Assembly: GCF_045762675.1 (NCBI RefSeq)
Contig: NZ_JBJDLK010000004.1
Coordinates: 310,001-374,000 of the forward strand
Direction: 5' to 3'
From: Elizabethkingia meningoseptica_A
GTDB taxonomy: Bacteria > Bacteroidota > Bacteroidia > Flavobacteriales > Weeksellaceae
Length of the DNA: 64,000 bases
Part shown: piece by piece, positions 40,887 through 50,016 of the stretch
Layout of the letters: the number at the start of each line of letters is the position of its first letter
How positions within the stretch are numbered: the stretch's first letter is position 1
Position numbers and translations under genes: made by a program
Notes under the pieces: model-generated
The model's database searches: none
What the model was told of the DNA's origin: nothing
Seen by the model: only the letters and a program-made list of their open reading frames with translations

Positions 40887-41942
40887 ATGCAATTAGTAAA
40901 AGTAGGTCTTTGTGCTTTTGGAATGAGTGGTAAAATTTTTCATGCTCCGTTTCTAAAAGAACATCCGGGATTTTTTATGACCGCAGTAGTGGAGAGATCC
41001 AAAAATGATTCACAAGAGAAGTATCCGGATGCAATAATCTATCGTTCAGTAGAAGAAATGCTGGAAAAAGCTGATATAAATTTGGTGGTGGTAAATACAC
41101 CGGTGCAAACCCATTTTGAATACGCAAAAAAGGCCCTGGAAGCAGGTAAGAATGTTATTGTTGAAAAACCTTTTACCATAGATACAAATGAGGCAGAGCA
41201 GCTGGTGAAATTAGCAGAAGAAAAAGGATTATTTATAAGTGTTTATCAGAACCGCAGATTTGACAGGGACTATTTACAGGTAAAAAATATTTTAGCCGAA
41301 GGAAAACTTGGAAAAATTAAAGAAGTAGAAATTCGCTTCGACAGATTCAGAACTTCCGCAAGTGGAAAAGAACATAAAGAAAATCCAAATCTTCCTGCCT
41401 CGGGAGCACTGCATGATTTAGGTGCGCATTTAGTAGATCAGGCAGCACTACTTTTCGGAATGCCTGAAAGGTTGTTTGCAGATGTGTATTCCATGAAAGG
41501 AAGCGAATTTGCTAATGATTATTTTGAAATACTTTTATATTATCCGGATCATTCAAGAGTGCGTGTGAAAGCTTCTGTATTTACAAAAGAAGATCATTAT
41601 GCCTATAAATTACATGGTGATAAAGGAAGTTTTCTGCAGGAAAGAACCGATAATCAGGAAGTAGAATTAGTAGGCGGAGCAATCCCTGAATTTAATAAAG
41701 ACTGGCAGAAACCACTGACAGAAGATGACGGTATTTTGAATTATCTTAATGATAACGGTGAAACAATCCGCCAAACATACAGAAGTAAACCGGGTGATTA
41801 TATGGATTATTATCAGGAAATCTATGAACATATTGTTTTCGGAAATCCTTTACCATCTCCGGGAAAAGAAATTATCCGGAATATGAAGCTTATTGAAAAA
41901 GCAATGGAAAGTGCTGACTCCGGAAGACTTGTCACTTTATAG
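40887..41942 (+). CDS. Gfo/Idh/MocA family oxidoreductase
   Basis: This 351-residue NAD(P)-dependent dehydrogenase has an N-terminal Rossmann domain (Gly-Leu-Cys-Ala-Phe-Gly-Met-Ser-Gly near 7-15). The catalytic Glu-Lys-Pro motif (Val-Glu-Lys-Pro-Phe) is near 93-97, and the C-terminal alpha/beta domain has Asp-Leu-Gly-Ala-His-Leu-Val-Asp-Gln, as in YvaA/scyllo-inositol-dehydrogenase-like members. It probably oxidises a sugar or inositol, and the substrate is not determined by neighbours. The gene is divergent from the siderophore receptor over 230 bp that hold both promoters. Confidence 0.92.
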   Translation: MQLVKVGLCAFGMSGKIFHAPFLKEHPGFFMTAVVERSKNDSQEKYPDAIIYRSVEEMLEKADINLVVVNTPVQTHFEYAKKALEAGKNVIVEKPFTIDTNEAEQLVKLAEEKGLFISVYQNRRFDRDYLQVKNILAEGKLGKIKEVEIRFDRFRTSASGKEHKENPNLPASGALHDLGAHLVDQAALLFGMPERLFADVYSMKGSEFANDYFEILLYYPDHSRVRVKASVFTKEDHYAYKLHGDKGSFLQERTDNQEVELVGGAIPEFNKDWQKPLTEDDGILNYLNDNGETIRQTYRSKPGDYMDYYQEIYEHIVFGNPLPSPGKEIIRNMKLIEKAMESADSGRLVTL

Positions 41943-42019
41943 CATAAATTTCTCATAAATATTTTATTTCTTTTATTAGTGATATAAAAATATTTTATTT
42001 TTACCGGAATAAAATATTT

Positions 42020-43165
42020 ATGAGAAAACGTTTTACCTTCTTATCACTTTTCATAGTGATTCTGTGTTTTTCGCAAAAAAACATTCCAATAGTAAAAGCC
42101 ACTTCCAATAAGGCAAAAATTTACGAAGAAGACAATATGGTTTCCGGCTGGGGAATTAATCCTAAAATGAAACCAGATACACATACCACCGCAAAATTTA
42201 CCAAAAGGAAAAAAGTGGTGTTTAAAACAGATTCCGATTCAATTGTGGTGAATCTTAAGCCTGGAGAAAAAAAAGATTTTATTGTTTTGTTGAACGGGAA
42301 AGATTCCTGTTATACCAGAATTCAGGGGCCTGCACCTAAAGGTCTCAGCAAACTTCAACCTGAAGTTCACGATACACTTCCTTTTATACTCAATAAATAC
42401 AATACCAACCTTGTAAAAGCATTTTTTAATCATAAAGATTCACTCACCTTTAATTTTGATACAGGTGCCACAGAAATGTCTGTTACAAGAGATGCCCTGA
42501 AAAACAAAATAAAGTCTAACCCCCAGCTTTACAATACACAATATGATTTTCAAATCGGTAACAGAATTTATAAAAGCGAGATCTATGATCATGAAATGGT
42601 AGGGCAGGAAGCGGATGGTTTACTGGGGTGGAATAATTTCGATGGGCTAATAGTAGAGTTGAATTATGATACCCGGAAAATGATGGTGCATTCCAGGATG
42701 CCTAAAAATATATTGAAGGACAAAGGTTATTCAAAGTTTAAAATCTGGTATTTTAATAATAAACCTTTTATTCAGTGCGAAATGCTGGAAAATGGAGTTT
42801 GGTATAAAGAGTGGTTTCTTTTTGATACAGGATATCAGCGTTCCGTAGTATTGGATAACGATTTACTGAAAGACAAAAACTTTCCGGTAGAAAATATGAA
42901 GGTTATCAAAAAAACAATGCTGCGCGGTGTCAGTGGGAAAGAAATTCCGGTGATAACCGCTAATTTACAAAAGATAAAGATCGGAAAATCTGAACTGGAA
43001 AATATTCCGGCCCAGCTACTGACAGCAAACAAGCCTATGGGAAATGCTAAGATCCATATACTGGGAAGTGATATGCTAAAGCGCTTTAATACGGTTCTTG
43101 ATTTTCAAAATGACATTATTTATCTTAAACCTAATACATTGTTCAGTAAAGAACTGATCAACTAA
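42020..43165 (+). CDS. Secreted aspartyl-protease-like protein with two DTG motifs
   Basis: This 381-residue exported protein has a signal peptide near Ile-Leu-Cys-Phe-Ser-Gln (19). Two retropepsin-type half-sites lie in one chain: Asp147-Thr-Gly-Ala in the first domain and Asp269-Thr-Gly-Tyr in the second, about 120 residues apart. Each is followed by a hydrophobic flap region. Single-chain proteins with two such repeats could form an intramolecular pepsin-like active site, instead of dimerising as retropepsins do. The second motif has Tyr where Ala or Ser is usual. Activity is unproven. It is monocistronic with a terminator after it. Confidence 0.8.
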   Translation: MRKRFTFLSLFIVILCFSQKNIPIVKATSNKAKIYEEDNMVSGWGINPKMKPDTHTTAKFTKRKKVVFKTDSDSIVVNLKPGEKKDFIVLLNGKDSCYTRIQGPAPKGLSKLQPEVHDTLPFILNKYNTNLVKAFFNHKDSLTFNFDTGATEMSVTRDALKNKIKSNPQLYNTQYDFQIGNRIYKSEIYDHEMVGQEADGLLGWNNFDGLIVELNYDTRKMMVHSRMPKNILKDKGYSKFKIWYFNNKPFIQCEMLENGVWYKEWFLFDTGYQRSVVLDNDLLKDKNFPVENMKVIKKTMLRGVSGKEIPVITANLQKIKIGKSELENIPAQLLTANKPMGNAKIHILGSDMLKRFNTVLDFQNDIIYLKPNTLFSKELIN

Positions 43166-43185
43166 TACAGATTTAACTGTAAAAT

Positions 43186-43219
43186 AAAAAGCTGCATAAC
43201 TCAGTTATGCAGCTTTTTA
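43186..43219. terminator. Bidirectional terminator between the aspartyl protease gene and deoD
   Basis: The stem AAAAAGCTGCATAACT/AGTTATGCAGCTTTTT is a long perfect palindrome with a 2-nt loop. Confidence 0.92.
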
Positions 43220-43236
43220 TTGTTAGTAACTTTTAA

Positions 43237-43944
43237 TTACAACTTAATCGCTGTTTCTAAAGCTAACTCAATCATTGGTTTCAATGCTCTTTCTCTTTGA
43301 TCAGCAGAAATTTCTTCACGAGTAGGAATAATATCCGAAACTGTAAGTATTGTTGCTGCATTCTTACCGAGGTGCTGAGCGTTTGCAAACAAAGCAAAAG
43401 CCTCCATTTCTACTGCTGAACAATTGTATTTTTCAGCAACAGCAGGAGTGCCAGGTGTTTTACGATAGAAAATATCGCTGGTGTGAATATTTGTTTTTTT
43501 AGTAACGATATCTAAAGACTGAGCAGTATCATTGATCAGATCAAAAACTTTTCCCTGGTGCGGAAGAATATCACCTTCTATCTCCCATGCATATTTTGCA
43601 TAAGTACTTTCGCTGGCAGCATTCTCAACATTTAAAACATCATAAAGTTTAAGGTCAGTAGAGTAAGCACCACAAGTTCCAATACGGATAATAGTATCTA
43701 CATCATATTCTGTATATAATTCATAAGAATAGATACCAATACTTGGGCATCCCATTCCGCTTGCACCTACTGATACAGTTTTACCTTTGTACTCACCCGT
43801 GAAGTAAAAAATATTTCTTGTTTTACTTACCAATCTTACATTCTCTAAAAAATTCTCTGCAATATATTGTGCACGTAGCGGGTCTCCGGGTTGTAATACA
43901 ACTTTTGCAATGTCTCCTTTATTAGCACTAATGTGAACACTCAT
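43237..43944 (-). CDS. deoD: Purine-nucleoside phosphorylase (DeoD type)
   Basis: This 235-residue enzyme of the hexameric NP-I family phosphorolyses purine (deoxy)ribonucleosides to base and (deoxy)ribose-1-phosphate. The N-terminus Met-Ser-Val-His-Ile-x-Ala, Pro-Gly-Asp-Pro-Leu-Arg-Ala near 19-25, Gly-Ala-Ser-Gly-Met-Gly near 59 and Glu-Met-Glu-Ala near 180 are hallmarks. The catalytic acid Asp is in Val-Ser-Asp-Ile near 204. Length fits. It may feed the deoC-encoded aldolase elsewhere in the window in deoxynucleoside salvage. Confidence 0.97.
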   Translation of the reverse strand: MSVHISANKGDIAKVVLQPGDPLRAQYIAENFLENVRLVSKTRNIFYFTGEYKGKTVSVGASGMGCPSIGIYSYELYTEYDVDTIIRIGTCGAYSTDLKLYDVLNVENAASESTYAKYAWEIEGDILPHQGKVFDLINDTAQSLDIVTKKTNIHTSDIFYRKTPGTPAVAEKYNCSAVEMEAFALFANAQHLGKNAATILTVSDIIPTREEISADQRERALKPMIELALETAIKL

Positions 43945-43963
43945 AATATTTTTTTTAAGTACA

Positions 43964-43971
43964 CAAATATA
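43964..43971 (-). promoter_or_regulatory. deoD -7 box
   Basis: On the minus strand, TATATTTG lies 20 bp before the start codon at 43944. No TTG is seen at -33. Confidence 0.5.
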
Positions 43972-44001
43972 AGGACTTTGTTTGTATTGGGCTAACTGAA
44001 A

Positions 44002-45900
44002 CTAGTTTCCAAGAGCCTCCTGAAGTTCCAGCCAGCGAAGTTCATGGTTCTCTAATCTCCCCGAAACTGATTCCAGTTCGGCAGATAGCTTAGAGATTTT
44101 CTCATAATCCGTTTCATTATTAAGCTGTTCCAGAATAGCATTCCTTTGTTTTTCCAGTTCAGGCATTTCTTTCTCAATTGTTTCCAGTTCTTTTTGCTCT
44201 TTGAACGATAGTTTTCGTTTAGGAGCTACCTGTTGTTTTTCTTTTTCAGCGGGTAATGTTTTTTCCGTGGCTTTAGATTCAGCTTCCTGGTTTTTGATTT
44301 TTGGATCCTGATTTTTTTTCCATTCTCTGTATTCCGAAAAGTTACCCACAAAATCTTTAATTTTTCCATCACCTTCAAAAGCCAGAACATGATCTACAAT
44401 TCTGTCCATAAAATAACGGTCGTGAGATACAATGATTAAACTGCCCTGGAAATTGAGCAGGAAATTTTCCAATACGGTAAGGGTAGGAAGATCCAGATCA
44501 TTGGTAGGCTCATCGAAAATTAAAAAATTAGGATTCTGATACAGGACATACATTAAATGAAGTCTTCTCTTTTCTCCTCCCGATAATTTAGAGATCGGAG
44601 AATATTGAGTCTGATCATCAAATAAAAATAAACGAAGGAACTGAGAGGCAGATATGGTTCTCCCGTTTGCTAGAGGAAAGTTCTCGGAAATCTCTTTAAT
44701 AAAATCAATAACACGCTCATCCTCCTTGTAGGCAAGTCCTTTTTGAGAGAAATAACCGAACTTAATAGTTTCTCCGGTTTCTATTTCTCCGGAATCTTTA
44801 GGTTCTAATTCCTGAATAATATTGAGAAGTGTTGATTTACCGGCACCATTTTTACCAATAATTCCTACCTTCTCGCCACGCTGAAACTGATAGCTGAAAT
44901 CTTTCAGTAGAACATTGTCCCCGTAGCTTTTGTTAATATCTCTTAGCTCCAGAATCTTTTTTCCAAGACGTTTCATTTCGAAATCAAGTTCCAGAGATTG
45001 TTTTCGGGTATCTGTTTTGGCAACCTTCTCTGTATCGTAAAAGGCATCGATTCTGCTTTTTGATTTTGTAGTACGGGCCTTTGGCTGTCTGCGCATCCAT
45101 TCCAGCTCTTTTCTGTACAGGTTATTAGCCTTATCAATAGTAGCATTCAGATTATCTTCACGAATCATTTTATTTTCAAGATAGGTTGCATAAGATCCGT
45201 TATGAAGATAAAGCGCCTGATCTTCCATTTCCCAGATAATATCGCAAACACTATCCAAAAAGTAACGGTCGTGAGTTACCAACAATAATGTTATTTTAGC
45301 TTTACTTAAATAATTTTCCAGCCATTCTACCATATCCACATCAAGATGGTTGGTAGGCTCATCCATAATCAAAAGCGTATGACGATGCTCAGCACGGGTT
45401 TCTGTTAATAACTTTGCCAATGCAACCCTTTTAATCTGCCCTCCAGATAAAGTTCCCATACGGGCTTCCAGATCGGTAATTTTAAGTTGGGAAAGAATCT
45501 GCTTCATTTCATTTTCCAAATCCCAGGCTTTATGTACTTCCATTTCTGTAAGTGCCTTCTCGATAAAGTCATGATCGGTAGAGTGAAGAGAGGCGTGATA
45601 ATTCTTTAAAGCCCTAATAGGTGCGGAATCCAGAGTCATCATAAATTCCTCAATCGTAAGATTGGAATCAAAATCAATTTCCTGATCGAATAAAACAACC
45701 TGAATATCCTTGTTGATAACTACATTTCCGCTATCCGCAATCTCTTTTCCCATCAGAATTTTCAACAAAGTAGATTTGCCACTTCCGTTTTTGGCAACAA
45801 TGGCAATTTTATCTCCTTCATTAATATTGAAAGAAATATTTTCAAATAAAACTTTAACTCCGTAAGATTTGGTAAGATTTTCTGCGGTAACGTAATTCAT
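44002..45900 (-). CDS. ABC-F family ATPase, Uup-like
   Basis: The 632-residue twin-cassette ATPase has Walker A AKNGSGKST near 37 and GKNGAGKST near 345, with signature motifs Leu-Ser-Gly-Gly-Gln and Leu-Ser-Gly-Gly-Glu. The C-terminal coiled coil (about 550-632, Glu/Lys-rich with leucine heptads) is typical of Uup, which binds ribosomes and Holliday-like DNA. The inter-cassette linker (Arg-Arg-Gln-Pro-Lys-Ala-Arg-Thr) matches Uup-type proteins. It is distinct from the first ABC-F at 30159, so the window encodes two. It has no membrane domain. Confidence 0.93.
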   Translation of the reverse strand: MNYVTAENLTKSYGVKVLFENISFNINEGDKIAIVAKNGSGKSTLLKILMGKEIADSGNVVINKDIQVVLFDQEIDFDSNLTIEEFMMTLDSAPIRALKNYHASLHSTDHDFIEKALTEMEVHKAWDLENEMKQILSQLKITDLEARMGTLSGGQIKRVALAKLLTETRAEHRHTLLIMDEPTNHLDVDMVEWLENYLSKAKITLLLVTHDRYFLDSVCDIIWEMEDQALYLHNGSYATYLENKMIREDNLNATIDKANNLYRKELEWMRRQPKARTTKSKSRIDAFYDTEKVAKTDTRKQSLELDFEMKRLGKKILELRDINKSYGDNVLLKDFSYQFQRGEKVGIIGKNGAGKSTLLNIIQELEPKDSGEIETGETIKFGYFSQKGLAYKEDERVIDFIKEISENFPLANGRTISASQFLRLFLFDDQTQYSPISKLSGGEKRRLHLMYVLYQNPNFLIFDEPTNDLDLPTLTVLENFLLNFQGSLIIVSHDRYFMDRIVDHVLAFEGDGKIKDFVGNFSEYREWKKNQDPKIKNQEAESKATEKTLPAEKEKQQVAPKRKLSFKEQKELETIEKEMPELEKQRNAILEQLNNETDYEKISKLSAELESVSGRLENHELRWLELQEALGN

Positions 45901-46031
45901 CCCTGATTTGAAATTTGAACTGCGAAAATACGAAAAATAGACTGCTTACTTATACATTGAGATTGAGACATTTACCGGATCTGTTTTTTGTTTGATAAAA
46001 TTTTTCAATATTTGTTGAAATATTTAAACAA

Positions 46032-47189
46032 ATGAAGTGTCTTAATTTTTTACTGGTTATGTTTTTAGGGATTTATGCCCAGGCACAGACCTCGGATCTG
46101 AATGTGAATTTGTATCAGAAAGAGGGGAGAAAGATTGGCCTTGCACCGGGAATTCCCAATGAAAAATACTTTAACGGAAATTCTGAGATTTTAAAAAGTA
46201 TACCGGTTAAAGACAAGAAGATTACTTTCAAAGTGAAAAAAGCAAAGGACAAATTTATTTATCCTTTTAATTTAATTATTCCTGATACCAGAGGCTTTTA
46301 CATGTCGGGGGATATTTATTTAGATTCTGGGGATCAGTCTGTTACTATGGGCAATGTTAAGGATTCAGCGAATTATGATATTACCTATACAAATGAAAAC
46401 GGTTTTATAGCCAAAGAAGTGATGAAGTTTGAAAATTTTCATAAAGATATACGTGCCAAGAGCGATTCTCTGAATGAAGCGGAAAAACTTGTTTTCCAGA
46501 AATATGGAGCTTATGATAAGATACCACAGGATATCATGATGAAATCTGAGGAAATCAGAACTCAAATTAATGAACAGGAGACGCTGCGTTTATTGGAATT
46601 TATCAGGAAGAATCCAAAATCATTTGTAGGCTTCTGGCAATTGGTTAAAAGATTTCAGGGAAGTGGTTATAAACCTGTTTATGAAGAAATGTATAGTCAT
46701 CTTTCCAAAGATCTGAAAGAAACCTATGCGGGGAAAGTTTTAGGCAAAGGTATTCGTTCTGCGAAGATTCTGGCTATTGGCCAGAAGTTTCCGGTTCCCA
46801 GGGTTACTACAATTGATCAGAAACCCATAGTGTTTAAAATTCCGGAAGCGAAAATAACCCTGGTAGATTTTTGGTTTAGCCATTGTGCACCTTGCCGGGA
46901 AGAAACGCCTAAATTAGTTGAGCTTTACAATAAATATAAAAATAAAGGATTTGAGATCGTAAGCATTGCAACGGATCTTACAAAGGCTGTTCCGCATTTG
47001 CAGAAGACGGTAAGAGAAGATTTTAATATGAGCTGGACGAATTATCTGGATGAAAACCGAAAACAGGCAGATGAATGGACGGTAACCTATTTTCCAAGTA
47101 AGTTTTTATTAAATGAAAATGGAATTATTGTACAAAAAGATATCTCAGTAGAAGAACTGGAAAAATTGTTAGCAGAAAAATTAAAATAA
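46032..47189 (+). CDS. TlpA-like thioredoxin-fold protein with DUF4369-type N-terminus
   Basis: The 385-residue exported protein has a signal peptide ending at Ala-Gln-Ala-Gln (about 19). An N-terminal beta domain typical of Bacteroidota TlpA-like proteins, a helical middle and a C-terminal thioredoxin domain follow, with the redox motif Cys285-Ala-Pro-Cys288 preceded by Val-Asp-Phe-Trp-Phe. Such proteins reduce disulfides in periplasmic or outer-membrane proteins. The second thioredoxin hallmark, the cis-Pro in Thr-Tyr-Phe-Pro-Ser-Lys, is present. Partner proteins are unknown. It is divergent from the Uup-like gene. Confidence 0.9.
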   Translation: MKCLNFLLVMFLGIYAQAQTSDLNVNLYQKEGRKIGLAPGIPNEKYFNGNSEILKSIPVKDKKITFKVKKAKDKFIYPFNLIIPDTRGFYMSGDIYLDSGDQSVTMGNVKDSANYDITYTNENGFIAKEVMKFENFHKDIRAKSDSLNEAEKLVFQKYGAYDKIPQDIMMKSEEIRTQINEQETLRLLEFIRKNPKSFVGFWQLVKRFQGSGYKPVYEEMYSHLSKDLKETYAGKVLGKGIRSAKILAIGQKFPVPRVTTIDQKPIVFKIPEAKITLVDFWFSHCAPCREETPKLVELYNKYKNKGFEIVSIATDLTKAVPHLQKTVREDFNMSWTNYLDENRKQADEWTVTYFPSKFLLNENGIIVQKDISVEELEKLLAEKLK

Positions 47190-47250
47190 ACGTAAAGAAA
47201 GGAGTTCTTTATTATAAATGCGTTATGCGACCCACTTGTTTAGGAATTAC

Positions 47251-47258
47251 TATTTTTG
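47251..47258 (+). promoter_or_regulatory. -7 box of the deoxyribonucleotidase gene
   Basis: TATTTTTG lies 14 bp before the ATG at 47273 and supports that start over one at 47225. Confidence 0.5.
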
Positions 47259-47272
47259 AAAAAAACGAGAAC

Positions 47273-47785
47273 ATGAAAAGGATTTTTGTAGATATGGATG
47301 GGGTTTTAGCGGATGTATATGCTCAGTTTGTAAAATATGAAGAGCGGGACAGCGGAATTACCATTAAAATAGCTGATACGATAGGTTTAGACGAAACGGA
47401 AATATTTCCGAATGTGGAAAAACATATTTACGAACCCGGATTTTTCCGAACCCTGAATGTAATAGAAGACAGCATTGATGTGATGAAATATCTCAATGCT
47501 AAACATGAAGTGTTTATACTTTCTGCCGCTATGGAGTTTCCTAACAGTCTGCGTGAAAAATACGACTGGCTGGCAGAACATTTTCCCTTTATTAAATGGC
47601 AGCAGATTGTTTTTTGTGGTAATAAGGGATTTGTATCCGGAGATATTCTGATTGATGACAATATGTATAACCTTGATGTTTTCAAGGGAGAAAAATTATT
47701 ATTCAGCCAACCGCATAATCAACTGGTAAATAATCCGGGATATACCAGGATTTATCACTGGAGTGAAATAGGGAAAATGTTTTAA
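47273..47785 (+). CDS. 5'(3')-deoxyribonucleotidase (HAD superfamily)
   Basis: This 170-residue HAD phosphatase dephosphorylates deoxyribonucleoside 5'- or 3'-monophosphates. Motif I is Asp7-Met-Asp9-Gly-Val-Leu-Ala-Asp, with nucleophile Asp7 and general acid Asp9. Motif II is the Ser/Thr in Ile-Leu-Ser-Ala-Ala near 83, and motif IV is Asp-Ile-Leu-Ile-Asp-Asp near 128. The start at 47273 places the nucleophile strand at the N-terminus as in the family, and the frame upstream overlaps the promoter. Its 3' end overlaps the convergent lysozyme gene by 4 bp. Confidence 0.9.
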   Translation: MKRIFVDMDGVLADVYAQFVKYEERDSGITIKIADTIGLDETEIFPNVEKHIYEPGFFRTLNVIEDSIDVMKYLNAKHEVFILSAAMEFPNSLREKYDWLAEHFPFIKWQQIVFCGNKGFVSGDILIDDNMYNLDVFKGEKLLFSQPHNQLVNNPGYTRIYHWSEIGKMF

Positions 47786-48639
47786 TCCAGGGTCAGCCCT
47801 CTCAGCTGCCACATATTACCATTGAAAACATTAATGTCTACCTTGGTGTTAATGCCGGCAACAATACCTTTTTCTGTGAATTGCCAGAACCGCCACTCAG
47901 TGCTTTCTGTCGGAATACTTACATCATTATAGTTCGCAAGCCACAGTGGGTAATCTTTGAAATCATTTTGCAAGTAGTCTCTGTAGAAGTAATAATAGGT
48001 ATAAATAATAGGTTTTTCACCATAAGCTTCTTCTACAATTTTCAGCCAGATTTTAAGATCACTTCTGAAGTCATCGAGACTTTTATGACGTGGTATTTTT
48101 TCAATATCCAGTACCGGGCGGAGGTCGCCTGATTCCAATTTTACAGTTTCCAGAAAACTGTTGGCCTGCTGTACAGGGTCTTCTTTAGGACGATAGAAAT
48201 GATAGGCACCACGAATAAATTCATGCTTTTTTGCACTTTTCCAGTATTCGTCAAAATGCTGATCCTTACCATCTTTTCCCATTGTTGCACGTAAAAGAAT
48301 AAAACGGATGTCTATGGAGCCATTGGCTACCGTTAATTTATTCCAGTTGATATCTTCCTTACGCTGATAATGAGAAATGTCAATTCCGAAAACTTTATCG
48401 GAATACAAAGAAATAATACGGTTGATTCTTTCTTCTTCGGATTTTGAATTCTTTAATAAGTGTGCTTCCTTGCCTTTAAAATGCATAGCATAATAAAAAA
48501 CAATCTGGTCTTTCATATAGAATCCGATTCCTATAAGTGAGAGCATTAAAATAGAAAATAACACCCAAAGCCTCTTCCGGGCGTTTGTGCGTTTCTTAGC
48601 AATATTTTTTCTTCTTTTTTGTGTTGCTTTTTTTGGCAT
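47782..48639 (-). CDS. GH25 family lysozyme, membrane-anchored
   Basis: This protein of about 285 residues starts with a Lys/Arg-rich cytoplasmic segment (about 1-24), one transmembrane helix (about 25-45) and then a glycoside hydrolase 25 domain. Catalytic signatures are Gly-Ile-Asp-Ile-Ser-His-Tyr-Gln at the first strand and Asp-Ile-Glu (Val-Leu-Asp-Ile-Glu-Lys) for the acid pair. Members cleave the MurNAc-GlcNAc bond of peptidoglycan. I choose the ATG at 48639, because the upstream frame to 48747 overlaps the promoter of the divergent gene. A role in cell-wall turnover is inferred. Confidence 0.9.
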   Translation of the reverse strand: MPKKATQKRRKNIAKKRTNARKRLWVLFSILMLSLIGIGFYMKDQIVFYYAMHFKGKEAHLLKNSKSEEERINRIISLYSDKVFGIDISHYQRKEDINWNKLTVANGSIDIRFILLRATMGKDGKDQHFDEYWKSAKKHEFIRGAYHFYRPKEDPVQQANSFLETVKLESGDLRPVLDIEKIPRHKSLDDFRSDLKIWLKIVEEAYGEKPIIYTYYYFYRDYLQNDFKDYPLWLANYNDVSIPTESTEWRFWQFTEKGIVAGINTKVDINVFNGNMWQLRGLTLD

Positions 48640-48725
48640 AAATTCTGCTGCAAAACTATTAAAAGCATTTTGTTTTTGGAAGCCCCGGAAGAGATTTCTC
48701 CCGGAAGACTCCTTTTTATTTTTTG

Positions 48726-48733
48726 TAAATTTG
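48726..48733 (+). promoter_or_regulatory. -7 box of the NDH-2-like gene
   Basis: TAAATTTG matches TAnnTTTG and lies 26 bp before the ATG at 48760, inside the spacer from the lysozyme gene. Confidence 0.6.
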
Positions 48734-48759
48734 ATGCGCGTAAACACTTATACCTTACA

Positions 48760-50016
48760 ATGAGCGAAAGAATCCTTATAATCGGTGGTGGTTTTGCAGG
48801 ACTCCGTTTAGCCAGAACCCTGAACCAGAAAAGGGAAAAAAGAATTACGGTGATTGATAAGGTTAATCATCATATGTTTCAACCTTTATTTTATCAGGTT
48901 GCCAGCGGGCGTATAGAACCTTCTAATATTTCATTCCCGTTCCGGAAGATTTTTCAGAAGTCAAAGAACATTCAGTTCAGAATGACGGATATTGTGAAGA
49001 TTATTCCGGAAGAGAATAAGGTAATTAGTGAGGATGCAGAGTTTAAATATGATAAGCTGGTCATTGCAACGGGGTGCAGAACAAACTTCTACGGAAACGA
49101 AGCGCTGGAAGGAAATGCTTACGGAATGAAAAATACGCAGGAAGCGATTAGTATCCGTAATCATGTTCTAATGACATTCGAGCGGCTGATTATAGAGCGT
49201 CAGAGAAGTGATGAGGGGGACTGGAATCTTGTGATTGTAGGTGGTGGTCCTACGGGAGCTGAACTGGCGGGAGCGTTTGCAGAAATGAAAAGGGATGTTA
49301 TTCCAAGGGATTATCCAAAAATGAGCTTTAAGAATCTTAATATCATTTTAATTAATTCCACAGATAAACCACTTGCCTCCATGAGTAAAGAAGCTCAGGA
49401 GAAATCCGAAGAGTATCTTACACAATTGGGAGTGGTTTTGCTAAATAATACGAGGGTAGATGCATATGATGGTGAAACAATTACACTGAATAATGGTAAT
49501 ACCATTCCGTGTAATAATGTAATATGGGCAGCAGGTGTAACCGGTAATATTATTAACGGAATTGCCCCGGAGCATATTCTTCGTAACCGTTATATCGTGG
49601 ATGAATACAATAAGGTAAAAGGCTATGACAATATTTTCGCTATCGGAGATATTGCCTATATGGAAACGGCCGATTATCCACAGGGACATCCCCAGCTGGC
49701 AAGTGTTGCCATTGCTCAGGGGGAACATTTAGGAAAAAACCTGCTCAGAAATGTTTCTGACTGGGTGTCTTTCAAATATAAAGATAAGGGATCTATGGCA
49801 ACGATTGGAAAGCATCGTGCAGTTGTCGACCTTCCAAATCTGAAATTTCAGGGACGCCTTGCATGGTATTTCTGGATGTTCCTGCATTTAATGCTTATCC
49901 TGAGTGTAAGAAATAAGATTGCTATATTTTATAACTGGGCGTGGGCATATTTAAACAAAGACTCTTCACTGAGGCTCATTATTGTCCCGCACAAAAAAAA
50001 TGATACTGAACAATGA
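48760..50016 (+). CDS. Type II NADH:quinone oxidoreductase-like flavoprotein
   Basis: This 418-residue protein has an N-terminal FAD-binding Rossmann motif (Ile-Gly-Gly-Gly-Phe-Ala-Gly, about 8-14) and a second NADH-binding motif (Val-Gly-Gly-Gly-Pro-Thr-Gly-Ala-Glu near 160). The FAD-contacting Ala-Ile-Gly-Asp-Ile-Ala motif is near 290, and a hydrophobic C-terminal stretch (Phe-Leu-His-Leu-Met-Leu-Ile-Leu) probably anchors it peripherally to the membrane. NDH-2 enzymes pass electrons from NADH to menaquinone without pumping protons. I use the ATG at 48760. Its stop overlaps the trmD start (ATGA), so they are translationally coupled. Confidence 0.93.
   Translation: MSERILIIGGGFAGLRLARTLNQKREKRITVIDKVNHHMFQPLFYQVASGRIEPSNISFPFRKIFQKSKNIQFRMTDIVKIIPEENKVISEDAEFKYDKLVIATGCRTNFYGNEALEGNAYGMKNTQEAISIRNHVLMTFERLIIERQRSDEGDWNLVIVGGGPTGAELAGAFAEMKRDVIPRDYPKMSFKNLNIILINSTDKPLASMSKEAQEKSEEYLTQLGVVLLNNTRVDAYDGETITLNNGNTIPCNNVIWAAGVTGNIINGIAPEHILRNRYIVDEYNKVKGYDNIFAIGDIAYMETADYPQGHPQLASVAIAQGEHLGKNLLRNVSDWVSFKYKDKGSMATIGKHRAVVDLPNLKFQGRLAWYFWMFLHLMLILSVRNKIAIFYNWAWAYLNKDSSLRLIIVPHKKNDTEQ

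Noticed and set aside
48619..48759. 47-residue N-terminal extension of the NDH-2-like protein
   Set aside because: It is Cys/Phe-rich, antisense to the lysozyme gene start and covers the -7 box. The FAD motif begins right after the ATG at 48760.
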